A stretch of 64,000 bases of DNA, taken from Saturnia japonica. Its lineage: Eukaryota; Arthropoda; Insecta; Lepidoptera; Saturniidae. The translations under genes were made by a program, and so were the position numbers. The DNA lies in contig CM065318.1 of assembly GCA_033032175.1 (NCBI GenBank), positions 10,230,001 to 10,294,000 on the forward strand, given 5' to 3'. This document shows, piece by piece, positions 33,475 through 44,555 of this stretch. How positions within the stretch are numbered: the stretch's first letter is position 1; each line of letters starts with the position of its first letter. The notes under the pieces were generated by a model, which did not search any database, had not been told where the DNA came from, and worked only from the letters and a program-made list of their open reading frames with translations.

Positions 33475-35503
33475 GATCATCATCATCATCATTTCAGTCG
33501 CAGGACGTCCACTGCTGAACATAGGCCTCCCCCATAGATCTCCAGAGCGACCGATCTTGTGCGGCCTGCACCCAACGGCTCCCAGCGACCTTTATTATGT
33601 CGTCTTTCCATCTAGTGGGGGGCCGTCCTACGCTGCGCTTTCCGGTGCGTGGTCTCCACTCGAGAACCTTTCTGCCCCAACGGCCGTCAGTTCTCCGAAC
33701 TATGTGCCCCGCCCACTGCCACTTCAACTTGCTAATCCTTTTGGCTATGTCGGTTACCTTAGTTTGTCTACGGATCTCCTCATTTCTGATTCGATCTCGT
33801 AGAGAAACACCAAGCATAGCCCTCTCCATAGCTCGCTGAGCGACCTTGAGCTTTCTTATGAGGCCCACAGTGAGCAACCACGTCTCTGTGCCGTATGTCA
33901 TCACTGGCAACACACACTGGTCAAAAACTTTCGTCTTGAGGCACTGAGGTATTTTGGACGAGAAGACGTCGCGCAGTTTCCCGAACGCTGCCCAGCCGAG
34001 TTCGCTTCGTCGACTGACCTCTTTTTCAAAGTTGGACCTACCTAACTGGACTGTTTGTCCCAGGTAGACATATTCTTCAACAACTTCTAGACAAGAGTTC
34101 CCAACTGATACTGGGGTGGGCACCACATGGACATTCGACATGATTTTCGTCTTGTCCATGTTCATTTTAAGGCCCACCTGTTGAGAAACTTTGTCGAGGC
34201 CATCGAGCATTATGCCAAGATCTTCCAGCGATTCTGCCATGACTACGATGTCGTCAGCAAATCGAAGGTGAGTGATGTAATCGCTATTGACATTGATATC
34301 GAGTCCTTGCCATTCCAGGAGCTTGAAGGCGTCCTCTAGAGCTACGGTAAACAGTTTCGGAGATATTACGTCGCCTTGTCTAACGCCTCTTCTCAAAGGA
34401 ATTGCCTTCGTGCACTGCTCCTGTACTCGGATCGACATGGTGGCGTTGTTGTACAAGCACTTCAATACTTCTATATATCGATAGTCAATACGGCACCGCT
34501 GGAGAGACTGCAACACTGCCCAGGTTTCGACCGAATCAAAGGCTTTTTCGTAGTCCACGAACGCTAAGCATAAAGGCAGATTATACTCCTCAGTCTTCTG
34601 TATAATCTGCCGCAGCGTATAGATGTGGTCTACGGTGCTAAAGCCTTTTCGTAAACCGGCTTGTTCGGGAGGCTGGAAGTCATCAAACTTGTGCTCGAGA
34701 CGATTCGTGATGACCCTCGAAAACAGCTTATAAACATGGTTCAGCAACGAGATGGGCCGATAGTTCTTCAATAAGGTTTTATCACCTTTATTGATGAACA
34801 GGACCACCATGCTGCCGCCCCACGTTTCCGGCATTTTACCCTCGAGTATAACGGAATTAAAGAGCTTCTGCAGGACCTTAAGTACCGGTGTTCCACCCGC
34901 TTTAAGAAGCTCTGATGTAATTCCGTCATCACCCGGCGCCTTGTTGTTCTTAAGTTGCTTAAGGGCCATCCTAATCTCGTACAGGGTGATGTCGGGGATA
35001 TCTTCGGTATAGTGTCGGGTCAGCCCGGCTCTCGGATCTTTAGCCGGGCTGGTAACAGGCTTAGTTGACGAGGTATATAACTGCCCATAGAACCTTTCGA
35101 TCTCCCTTAATACCTCTGGCTTGGTGGACGCTACGCTGCCATCATTCATTTGCAGCTTTGTCAACTGGCTCTGCCCAATAGATGCATTCCTTGCGAACAC
35201 TTTGGAGCCTTTATTCCGCTCTATCGTCTCTTTAATACTTTTGGTATTGTAAGACCGGACATCGTGTCGCAAGGATTTATGAATAGATCTATTGAGCTGC
35301 CTATAGGACTTAGCGTCATCGGAAGACTGCAGCGCTATACCACGCCGATCCGCCATGAGTTTTCGGGTTAGATCTGATATCTTTTGAGTCCTATTGCTAC
35401 GGTGAGTTTTAAAGAACTTGGACCCAACCGCATGGACAGTTTCTACCAGCTTATTACTAATATCATCTACGGAGACGCAACTATCTAGGCAATCGAATTG
35501 GTA
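33475..35503 (-). mobile_element. RTE-type LINE, 5'-truncated
   Basis: The 3' end is an (ATG)n tail (33475-33493 as CAT repeats), typical of RTE elements. The 5' junction at about 35503 meets AT-rich sequence. A TATTATGAT-like string occurs at both junctions and may be the target duplication. The endonuclease half is missing. Confidence 0.85.
33494..35500 (-). CDS. RTE-type reverse transcriptase, N-terminally truncated, open frame
   Basis: About 669 codons stay open from the 5' truncation (about 35500) to the stop at 33494. The first ATG at 35356 is inside the protein and is unlikely to be a true start. Motifs by residue from that ATG: NNKAPGDDGI (137-146), NYRPISLL, FVDYEKAFDS (266-275, motif A), RRGVRQGDVISPKLF (motif B) and catalytic FADD (366-369). 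The C-terminal region WQWAGHIVRRTDGRWG ... SVGRPPTRWKDD ... WRSMGEAYVQQW is the usual RTE end. The apurinic-type endonuclease normally found before the RT is absent. The lack of any stop over 2 kb means the insertion is recent. It interrupts the unassigned segments A-D. Confidence 0.9.
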   Translation of the reverse strand, partial: QFDCLDSCVSVDDISNKLVETVHAVGSKFFKTHRSNRTQKISDLTRKLMADRRGIALQSSDDAKSYRQLNRSIHKSLRHDVRSYNTKSIKETIERNKGSKVFARNASIGQSQLTKLQMNDGSVASTKPEVLREIERFYGQLYTSSTKPVTSPAKDPRAGLTRHYTEDIPDITLYEIRMALKQLKNNKAPGDDGITSELLKAGGTPVLKVLQKLFNSVILEGKMPETWGGSMVVLFINKGDKTLLKNYRPISLLNHVYKLFSRVITNRLEHKFDDFQPPEQAGLRKGFSTVDHIYTLRQIIQKTEEYNLPLCLAFVDYEKAFDSVETWAVLQSLQRCRIDYRYIEVLKCLYNNATMSIRVQEQCTKAIPLRRGVRQGDVISPKLFTVALEDAFKLLEWQGLDINVNSDYITHLRFADDIVVMAESLEDLGIMLDGLDKVSQQVGLKMNMDKTKIMSNVHVVPTPVSVGNSCLEVVEEYVYLGQTVQLGRSNFEKEVSRRSELGWAAFGKLRDVFSSKIPQCLKTKVFDQCVLPVMTYGTETWLLTVGLIRKLKVAQRAMERAMLGVSLRDRIRNEEIRRQTKVTDIAKRISKLKWQWAGHIVRRTDGRWGRKVLEWRPRTGKRSVGRPPTRWKDDIIKVAGSRWVQAAQDRSLWRSMGEAYVQQWTSCD

Positions 35504-35615
35504 TTATTATGATATATTATATTATGATATAGTAATATTATGATATAATATTATAATAATATCACAATATATAATATCACAATAATATTATGATATATTA
35601 TTATAAATGATAATT
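35504..35615. repeat. AT-rich ATTATGATAT-type microsatellite
   Basis: Irregular repeats of ATTATGATAT and AATATCACAAT at the 5' junction of the RTE copy. Confidence 0.7.
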
Positions 35616-35772
35616 TGAAAAGGCATTTGAACATCTGCTTGATTCCAGTCACCATTACTTTATAATGTACTAACCGACAACCACACAGAATATCCATTAC
35701 CATTTTGTTATTATGAGCCAGTGAAATTGATAATTGAACTAGCACTGACACTATTCAACACACATTTTGAAC

Positions 35773-35868
35773 AATGAAGGCGGTAGGTGATTACTTTGGC
35801 ATAAGGACTGTTTATCCCTTTGGCAATGCCACAAATATTACCTTTGAGCAGCCATATGTACCTTAACT
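35773..35868 (+). other. unassigned protein-like open segment C
   Basis: A short stretch (MKAVGDYFGIRTVYPFGNAT, NITFEQPYVP) reads like protein and has two N-glycosylation sequons. It is too short to classify. A weak donor-like GTACCT follows. Confidence 0.22.
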
Positions 35869-36274
35869 CACAAGTGTATAAAATGTAATATGTGAAATGT
35901 TCCATGTAGGTGATGTGTAGTGATTGTCATGAGAATATTATGTATTAAAAATAACAATAACACACAAATAGATCCTTATTTATCTAAGTATGTTATTATA
36001 ACACCTAAATGTAAGCTATAGATTCTCACTATATAATTTACATTAATAAAATAAATATAAATTAGTTTTATAGAATTCCAATTCGAGGTATTTGTTATAA
36101 AAATTTCAAATTATAGATATTCTTCAATCTGTTTGCGCTGTATGGCACTTATAACAAGTTTTATTATGATTAGTGTAAATATATGTCTGTACTGTTGAGT
36201 GTGGGTTTGTGACATCGTTATCTCAAGATTTTGTACTAACTTTCAGTACAATCTAGCACACCTTCCTTTGTATT

Positions 36275-36526
36275 TTGAACACAAGAGGATGTCTGTATGG
36301 AATCTTGTTTGACCTGGAAGGCCGACCATTACATATGCACAAGAATTACAGGATGACAATATCTGGTACTTACTTGTATTGGATCACTTTGGCAGGAAGA
36401 GTTCTTTTTCAAATACCAAATCAAAGCAACATAAATACCGAACAACCACCCCGTGAATCTGATGACGATCCAAAAACTCCAGGAAGAAATCTTAGTACGA
36501 ACAAAATCGATTATCGCTTAATATGA
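36275..36526 (+). other. unassigned protein-like open segment D (possible C-terminal exon)
   Basis: An 83-codon frame ends at TGA 36524-36526: CLYGILFDLEGRPLHMHKNY, then YLYWITLAGRVLFQIPNQ, then a charged tail ending KIDYRLI. A branch-point-like ACTAAC plus TTTCAG lies about 45 nt upstream, but that frame has a stop, so the true acceptor, if any, is closer. The G.L.GILFDLEGRPL pattern faintly recalls C-termini of strictosidine-synthase-like proteins. That is only a guess. Confidence 0.3.
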
Positions 36527-38894
36527 AAATATACAACACACAAACGCCTAATGGGAATTCCTATAATAAAACTCTGATGATAAGACGGTGCACTGGATTT
36601 ACTTCCAGTTTCATTAAGGCTCGCTTATTGATGTATTAATTCATGTCACATATAAGTACTTCATTTTAACCAAGGTTAAAGTTACAGAATTTGTACAGTA
36701 GATCATGTAAAGTAGTTTACATTTATGTTTGTATGATAAGTCATTGTCTGAATTCTATAATATTAGGTACGTTCCGTAGTTTTTTTTGTACATTTCCATA
36801 AAAATTAATTTAATCTCATAGTCTTTAGGGTTTCAAGCTGCACTTTTTAATACTATATTTATGAACACATACACGCCATGAAACTTTCAGATTACTCTAG
36901 AACTAGCTATACATACCATTAATACGCGCTAATCCTACTTCTCGAAAATTGCTAGATTTGATCAAACTTCCTGTAAATAAGGCTACTGATATTGCAAGAT
37001 TCTAGATTCGTACTCTAACCTAACCCTAACATCTTTTCCTATATTTTCTCTGGGATCTCCTTGACACTGATCGCGAACTTCTCGATGTATTTATTTCAGA
37101 TGCATCGAGCAAGAATAAAGGCCTGGATATTACCTAGCTAATTTCACTGATAATACCGACAGAACCTATTGGCTGTTTTCACCAGCATTATAAAGACATA
37201 TTTAGTATTTACCCACTTTTGGTATAATAACTGCACTATAAAATTATTCTTCCAGACTGTTATTGAGACTGACTTCTTGTGACTGACCTCTTGAGACTCA
37301 CTGATCCCTTCTAACTGCCCCCAGCCCCCTATATTTATTTATAAATATAAATGAATTTATATGTATTCCCCTTTGTTTTTATTTTATTCCCACGTTCTTT
37401 TTCCTCCTAACTTTTTTTCTCTTAAATTTTTACCAAAGTCCCGTTTGCTTTGTACTCGCATTTTTCTTTTCTTTTTCCCTAACTTTTTTCTAAATTTTGT
37501 TTTTACCAAAGACCCGATATTACTACTAAGTATTAATAGGAACTAATTCCTGGCACTGTATTAGAACGAACTATTCTGTAAGCTTAATAGTACATCGTTC
37601 GTTTAGTACTTCGTTTGCGGCAGGCTAGCACGGCGTATTTCGTACTTATTACCTATGTGATTCATGAGACTGGAGACGTTGTTCAGTCGAAAGACAGCGA
37701 AATACAAGGTAAGCACCTAATAGGCCCTAGTTTATTAAGCTATTTTGAACTATACGACGAGAGAGTAAGAACTATTTTTATTATTGTTTTTAGATATTTT
37801 GGTGAGGCTGAATTTGTGCTAAGAATTAGGTTCAAAATTTGATTAGAATATATGAACCCTTTTTATTAGTTAGTGCAGTACTATTTATTTGTCCGTGTAT
37901 GTGTACAGTATATTGTACTACTATACTAATAGTACTAGAAATCAATCTAGTTCAGTTGAAAGATTGTACTAGTTCGGAGCGCTTCTTTTAATGTCCGAGC
38001 AAGAACATGTCTAGTTGCTACGGTTCTTTATCCTCAGCCTGTCTTTGTCTACTAATTTTTTTTTCGTGTCCCGTCATTTCTTTTGTTTGTTTTGTATTCC
38101 CACGGTTCGTTCTCCTCATTCCATCCTTGTCTAATATTGCAAAATTGTAAAACCTGTAGATTTATATTTTATTATACATATTACAAAGCTTCCTACATAC
38201 AATAAATTATTTTTTATAAATATATTTTATAAGTTTTAACCTCCATTACAAAGATTTTAAATCACGTTTGTCAAAACATTGAATCGTAGTAGTATTTAAA
38301 AGTACTTATAATGTTAAACTAGATGGCGTCACTTGTATTAATTTTAGTTTTATATTCCTTTCAAAATTATAGCTAGGTACTTAGAGTGGATCTGTTACAA
38401 TCAGTAACTAGGGTTTTTTTATTTCGTATATTTTAGAGGCTTAGCAATTTGCATATGTCGGTCAAACTAGGATTATTAAAATAGTCATTGTTTCCAGCCA
38501 GAAATATTTATTGCTCCCACAAACCCAGGAAATGTTTTGGCAAATAAGTTGTTTTTTTTTAAAAGATTTATTTAATTATTATGACGATGAACACAGCAAT
38601 ACCAGCTTATCTACTAGTTTAACTTAAATTAATATTTAATTACTACGAAAAACTTAAATAAATAAGTACAATAACAATTTTTGTATATAAAAATACATAT
38701 TATATTACTTATAAATATTTACGTTATAATTATGTTAATAATTGCTTTGTTCAAATTACCTTCTCGCTGCTTATAGTAGATATTTTTTAGGACTACTCAC
38801 TAAATTATGTTTCAAAATAATAAAGGAAGTTCTTTGTTCGTCATCAAATTTAAAATTCACATCTTTTTTATCAGTCTGCTTCTTTAACGTCTTT
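36527..38894. other. spacer without a recognised gene
   Basis: Short TTAGG-like tract (CTAACCTAACCCTAAC) near 37016-37031, pyrimidine-rich blocks at 37360-37520 and 38030-38130. The open frames here are low-complexity. Confidence 0.35.
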
Positions 38895-39228
38895 GCGATT
38901 ACCGCATGATTGTCGCATTTCGATAATAAGATGTACCAAATAAATAAAGACGAATAGGACCAATGAAACTATGTAGTTGTTTAATAGTATTAGGTTCAGG
39001 AAATTTTACTACACACTCACTTTTATCCGGAGCAGATTGTACTTGTCCATTTTTGATTATATGTCCTAGATACTTTACTTTATGGCACATCAGTCGAGTT
39101 TTATGGCAATTGAATTGTAGACCATACTGTGAAGCTAAATTCAACACTTCCTGAAGCCTCTATAATACCTAATACTTACTCTGGGCTAGAATTAAAATAT
39201 CATCGATGAAGATGATTACAATTTATTT
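38895..39228 (-). pseudogene. Ty3/Gypsy reverse transcriptase fragment
   Basis: On the minus strand the text runs from a FIDDILILAQS-like catalytic motif (about 39180-39215, followed by a stop) to VLNLASQYGLQFNCHKTRLM, then VKYLGHIIKNGQVQ and IKQLHSFIG. This is the classic order of the Ty3/Gypsy RT palm and connection. It is one isolated piece with a shift near 39150 and another before 38940. No LTR, protease or integrase was found. Confidence 0.85.
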
Positions 39229-39742
39229 TGTCTTTCTTTCTCCTATATGGACCTAGACACTTTGATTTTAATTTTAAATTCGTCCTAAACTGGGTACGTT
39301 TTATAGCTACTAAATCGCCTTCTTAATATTTTATGCTTTCCTTCCTTTTTTTATTGTACGTTCGCTGGTTTTCTAACTGGACTTCCATAATTTGTTCTTT
39401 GGTTTATAGTTAAGTAGGAACATCGTCAATTGAATCATCTCCGATATATCCTGGAATAATATTAGTTTATCCATTCATCCTTCCTAGCAAACAAACTTAG
39501 ACACCCGTCTTTCATAATTAACTCTTTTTCCCTGATCATCATTCATTATCCTACATGTTTTTTTAAATATTTATTTATAAAATAATAATCTTAACACTAA
39601 TATATAGATAACCCCACAAAACCATGTGATCGGTTTAACTGTGGGATCAAATTGAGTCTTATCTTTTAATTTACATAGTATACAAAAGTAGTAAATGAAA
39701 ATCACATGTACTTGCCATTATGCCTGCATCCGTGATTAATTC

Positions 39743-40190
39743 CTAGCTCAGCGTCGTTAACAAATACTTTTTAAACATTTTTTTAAAAACAGCCTTGTCA
39801 GTTTCGTGTCTAATTTCCGCTGGCATACTGTTAAGTTTAAATGGTAATCGTTTTTAAGGTTCTATCACCAAATTATTTACTTTAGGTACATTATATTTGC
39901 CTGCGGTCATTGAATGAGTACTATGACTATTCATCACATTGGATAGGTTGTTATGCTCTTTACTGCCATGATGGTTTACAGCCAAAAGAAATTTATGTTT
40001 TAAACTAATTGGTAAAATCTTGCATATATTAAATAATTTTCTATAATAACCTTTACAGACATTTTTAGTTTCCTTACTTACTAGTAATTTGAGGAATCTT
40101 ATTTGTAAAGTTTCTAGTTTGTCTAGATTTGTTTTGGATGTTAAAACCATAGCTGTCCTGTGCACAACTAAATATAGAATCAATTAAAGA
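39743..40190 (-). pseudogene. LINE protein, C-terminal remnant
   Basis: The segment LETLQIRFLKLLVSK, ISLKHKFLLAVNHHG and YNVPKVNNLVIEP is followed in frame by a stop and then by LPFKLNSMPAEIRHETDKAV and FKKYLLTTLS to TAG at 39743. The PFKLN.MP.EIR and FKK..K.YLL patterns mark the extreme C-terminus of Jockey/CR1/R1-group LINE proteins. This family differs from the copies at 12.1 and 20.3 kb. Confidence 0.6.
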
Positions 40191-40221
40191 CATATACAAC
40201 AATATATGTCACTTTTTATAT

Positions 40222-40272
40222 CCCTGTTTTTCATACTCGAAATACTACACGAAGTTGCAGGCACAACTAGTG
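40222..40272 (+). repeat. Helitron-like 3' end fragment
   Basis: CCTGTTTTTCATACTCGAAA, TACACGAAGTTGCAGGCACA, ACTAGT matches the 3' end at 25738-25788. Confidence 0.45.
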
Positions 40273-41109
40273 TATGAATAAAATCAGTTTTTGGGTACAA
40301 TTATCAAAATAATTTCATTTAATATCATTGAAAATGCCAAGTAAAAGAATGATATACATGTATTTATCAAAAACAAATCAGAGACGTTTAGGTAATAATT
40401 AATAGGTATAAGACGGTTGTAAGATATATAGCTACAGACGTCAGCACTTCTTATTGTGGGTATTATGAATTCACGGGTTTACCGAGAAGTCATTATACGA
40501 TCATGTTTTATTATTATCATGCACTTGATTTTCTTGAATTAACTATATCAGTATAATAATATCAATTTATAACAAAGTGACGCAAACATGTAATTGTTTA
40601 TGCGTCATTTTTAATTTATTTACGGATTATTACCATCATAGAATAATTCCATTTTATTAAGAACTAGTTTGTTTCAGTGGCTTCGTTCGTGGGACATTTA
40701 TTTATTCTATTAAAAGTTACTTCCCTTATTTAAATTTGATATTCGATAAATGCTTCCTTAGTAAAAACCCGTGTGATAAAACAAACTAACTCTCAAAATT
40801 TAATATTGGCATTGTCCTCGTGATATCAGGAGTACGCTGCCAGGGAACCTCCACTTGGCAACGTCGGTCACTTTCACTGATGGCGAAAATTCTGACCGCC
40901 GGCTTCTCTCCCAGTATCCATCTGTTTATCAGGGCCTGCGGACTAAGATAAATCACCTTAAAAATCACGGCTGGATAAGAGCATTTAAAGAATTAGAGCA
41001 TGTTCGATTAGTTTCCACACATACAAAAAAGGCTATGACCTCGTGTTAATCAGGCTTGTTATTTTATGTTCAAGTTTAATATAATATTATTAATTTTCTT
41101 TAGTGACTG
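40273..41109. other. spacer; two overlapping short frames at 40786-41049
   Basis: The frames at 40786-40968 (minus) and 40855-41049 (plus) have mixed composition but no known domain. Possibly old LINE sequence. Confidence 0.3.
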
Positions 41110-41292
41110 AGCGATGGAGTAGAAGAGCTCTAGAGTGAACACCACGTCTTCGCAAACGTAATGTAAGACGCCTTCAAACCAGATGAAGTGAAGACTTGCG
41201 GAAGGATGGTGAAAGTGACTGGATCCAGAAACCCGGAGATCAGATCCGATGGCAAACCTTGGGAGAGGTTTATGTTCAGCAGTGTGAACTTC
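41110..41292 (+). pseudogene. RTE-type LINE, 3' end remnant
   Basis: The text DGESDWIQKPGDQIRWQTLG, EVYVQQCELL matches the closing segment of the RTE protein at 33.5 kb (SRWVQAAQDRSLWRSMGEAY) in pattern but is clearly a different, older subfamily. Only about 180 bp survive. Confidence 0.65.
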
Positions 41293-41364
41293 TAAAGGCT
41301 AATTATGTTTGATGTCTATCTTCATTTTGAATGATGGGTGGATTTCTTTGGAGATTTCTCTCTA

Positions 41365-41465
41365 ATTGGGGCAATCCGACTGGTGGGATACCTCCGCCAT
41401 ACAGAAGATCCCAGTCTGTTGCTTGGGTGAGTAAGGCTTATAGAGCTCCTTGGGTCCCAAATACT
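41365..41465 (-). repeat. dispersed repeat (GATCTTCTGTA family)
   Basis: Minus-strand CTGGGATCTTCTGTATGGCG and GGTATCCCACCAGTCGGATT match copies at 48641-48690, 48811-48870 and 57575-57700. Confidence 0.55.
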
Positions 41466-42254
41466 GTTTTAGTAATCATATAATTTTTGTCATTTCATTC
41501 TGTTATTAAAAACAGTTCTATAATTTCTTATCGATCTTGTCCTACGTTTAGTGCTTAACCATTCCATCAAGAGAAACTGTGGCCAAAAAGATGTTTGAAG
41601 AATGGGTTATAATAGAAATCTCTTGTTACCGCACTATGCCTGAAGGACCGAATAGAAAACTAGAGAAAAAACTGAAGCTATAGGTGTAATAAATGAATCC
41701 TACATAGAATGGACAAAATCATAACTTTCGAATTCCCTGTTTCTTTCTTCAAAACCGGACTGTTTTATTTGCGACAAAAATATAAGAAGGACTTTTGCAA
41801 TACCCTTAGTGTTTATCTTATATATTTTATAATCGTCAATTTTTTTTCTGAATGTCTGATAACAACAATATAACTCAGCAAATTCAGAAAAAGGCTCCTA
41901 GTTCTTATAAATAATTTATTAAAACAATCGAAACTTAGGAACATGGCATTAGTAGATAGCGATTGTTTGGTATACTTTAGTATGCCACAGCCCACATTTC
42001 CACTAAATTTGTAACTTGATGAGGGTACTTCTAGCGATCTAGTGTATACTCACAAAATCTACCTGTTAGACGTATAATACAGTCATTCATAAGCACCGTT
42101 TGTGTGAAATTAAATTACTTGAAGGAGGGAATGAGGGAGTTACTTTAATTGAAGGAAATAATGAAACGACTTGAAGAAGGATATTTTTAAATCGTCATGA
42201 AAAGTGGTCACCCTAATAGCAAATACTAGAATCTACCCAAAATGTATTTAACTT
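41466..42254. other. AT-rich spacer
   Basis: No feature recognised. Confidence 0.35.
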
Positions 42255-42258
42255 TTAA

Positions 42259-43320
42259 GGTGCGACCGCACTAGAGCGGCGCTGCGCGGTGCGTCTCTGC
42301 ACGTAATTTCATGTACATTCTGGGGCCGCACTAGGGCGGCGCTACGCGTCACTGCATGGTACGGCACAACGCGGCATTGGGCGTCAAAATATAATTTGTA
42401 TCATTTTGTATGTTGAGTGTCTCACCAGAGCGACGCTGCACTGCGCGTCGCGACATTATTGACTCCCAAAGAATATTATGACGCGCAAAGCCGTGACGCG
42501 CAGAGCAGCGCCGCTCAGGTGCATTACATTACAAAACTTAAATAAACTATATTACGATTATATTTTCATGTTTAGTTAGTTTATTAGTGAAAGAAGATCT
42601 GTAACGATACTAAGGGACTAAGGGACAGACAGAGTACATAGTGTTAGGTACTGAGAGGATATTACATCATGACATCGCGAGTGTGAGTGATAGAAATATC
42701 GATAAATAGAAAATATGGATTATATAAGAGTTGCATTAAAATGTGAGTAAATAAAAAGTGTATGCTTTTTATTACTTGAATCAATCATGGCACGTAGCGT
42801 GTACGGACACTGCGTCGATCGACGTGAGTTCAGATACCTGCAGTGATTTGAGCTTGACCTTGAGCTTTCGGTGAAAGAAAACCTCATGATGAAACCATAG
42901 CATGGTGGTAGGGTTTTTTCTAATTTTCACCTGGCTAGCTACTACCCTCAAGTTGAAAATCTGTCTCCAAACACCAATTGGTGTGTTCCGGCAGCTGAAC
43001 TTGAAAGTTTTCACTAGTCTCAACGTGCTATTATTTTGGGCCACATCAACGCTTAAGATCAGGTGAGATTATGGCTGCAACGCTAAACCGGCATATGATG
43101 ACAAAAAAGAAAAGTAAAACGTTGATATCTGCCAGTTGAATAGGAAAATTGTATATTATTATGACGATATAATTTTTACATGTGTTCACCTATTGCCAAA
43201 ATTTCTATGGATTGTGGGCATTTTCCTTTAAAACTGTATGTAGCGAAGCTGCGCGTCAAAATATTCTTTTGGAGGTAAATGTGCCGCGACGCGCACCGCC
43301 GCTCTGGTGCGGTCCTACCT
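42259..43320. mobile_element. non-autonomous TTAA-flanked element with GC-rich TIRs
   Basis: Left end GGTGCGACCGCACTAGAGCG and right end (minus strand) AGGTAGGACCGCACCAGAGC are imperfect inverted repeats of about 26 bp, each beside TTAA (42255-42258, 43321-43324). TTAA duplication is characteristic of piggyBac and of some Kolobok and Sola groups. The left 270 bp carry further copies of the terminal motif (GGGCCGCACTAGGGCGGCGC at 42322; CACCAGAGCGACGCTGCACT at 42425; a reversed copy near 42497-42525). The 1062-bp element has no transposase. An 87-codon frame at 42781-43044 coincides with the dispersed repeat shared with 18118. Confidence 0.75.
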
Positions 43321-43324
43321 TTAA

Positions 43325-44334
43325 CCACAATGTTACAGTTAAAAAAGGTAAAAATGAGAACAACATATTACGCCTTAACCGGATGATGCTGACTCTCAAG
43401 TGCATACGCTGGGACACTCTGATATACGCTAGTAAACATATTTTCACACAGGATATTTCAGAATTTAAGAGTGGTAGTGAGCATTAAAATGCCCTAACAT
43501 CAAGCTATGGTTTTCCTTTAGCGAAAGCTCTGGCTCATTTTAGATTACAAACCCACGTAGTTCGACGCTATATCCTAAGTATGACTGCCACTGAACCATT
43601 ATTACTTCAAAAGAAGTAAGTACTACCGAGAATCTAAGGTAATTATAATTTTAGTTTTATTTAATTTATTTACGGGGCACGCATTCAGTCTATGAGATAT
43701 AAAGTGGTCACTGCAGCCTATTGCTACTGCGACAAGCGTAAATTGCACTTTAGTTTGACCCGAGGTCAGTCACTAATATAATGCTGCCCTTGAAAACTGA
43801 ACTGAAACGCGAATCTTGGCATCCTTCAGACTGGAACAAAATATGCGAGTATATACAAAAAATACAGAAAAACACAGTGGTGTCGAAGCTTGCACAATTA
43901 TATTTTGGCGGTACTTATTATGTATCTCTTACATGCTAAACAAAAATAACTTCAGTGATTGTTATCGAATCTGAAGTCTCTATTTCTGATACAATAACAA
44001 TATTTTTTCATTTAATTATGGAATTATAAACTAATAATAGAATTTATACATATATCTATATATAACGTGGTAACTATATAGTAATTGTCATATTTAATAA
44101 TTAATTATTCTACAGTTTAAATTATATTTATTTATTCATAGCGGAAGAAGCCGGCTTCGAAGAAGGCTACACTAGTTATGACTGATAAAAAATTGATAAT
44201 TAAATATACGGAAATAAATATCATACGCAAAGAATTGTTTTCTAAAACAAAGGTTAAATTTTAAATGTAATTTTTTATTAAGACCATTTATTTATAAGAA
44301 TTCAAGGTACAGGCTGTTTTCTTGTACCTAAACA
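43325..44334. other. spacer without a recognised gene
   Basis: A partial third copy of the 18118/42785 repeat lies at 43503-43570. Otherwise AT-rich. Confidence 0.35.
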
Positions 44335-44555
44335 CCAGTTGTGCCCCGCGGTTTTACTCGTGTTAAATTTATTCGAGAAACTTCACCGCGCCGCGCTGTG
44401 TCTCCGCCAACGCACCCGTGTAGCCTACCGTTGTTCTCGCTTTCCGTATTTTCCTTTGCTTGCCAGAATGCTTCGCATTCATGGTTAATGCTCCGTTCCT
44501 TTGGGCTGTGCTGTGAACTTATATAGCCACTGATCTTCCTGAATAAATTATTTAA
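44335..44555 (-). repeat. Helitron-like repeat in minus orientation
   Basis: It starts CCAGTTGTGCCCCGCGGTTT, the reverse of the 3' end GGGTGAAACCGCGGGGCACA seen elsewhere. The interior (GCCGCGCTGTGTCTCCGCCA, TTGGGCTGTGCTGTGAACTT) is GC-richer. A 61-codon frame inside is not a gene. Confidence 0.5.

Noticed and set aside
33494..35356. ATG at 35356 as the start of an intact RTE protein
   Set aside because: The frame stays open upstream to the truncation point near 35500 and the endonuclease is missing, so this ATG is internal.
37016..37031. CTAACCTAACCCTAAC resembling insect telomeric TTAGG repeats
   Set aside because: Only about three imperfect units inside unique AT-rich sequence. Too short for an interstitial telomere or a telomere-specific retrotransposon site.
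43182..43487. 101-codon open frame as a gene
   Set aside because: It crosses the right terminus of the TTAA element, so it is a chance fusion of repeat and flank.
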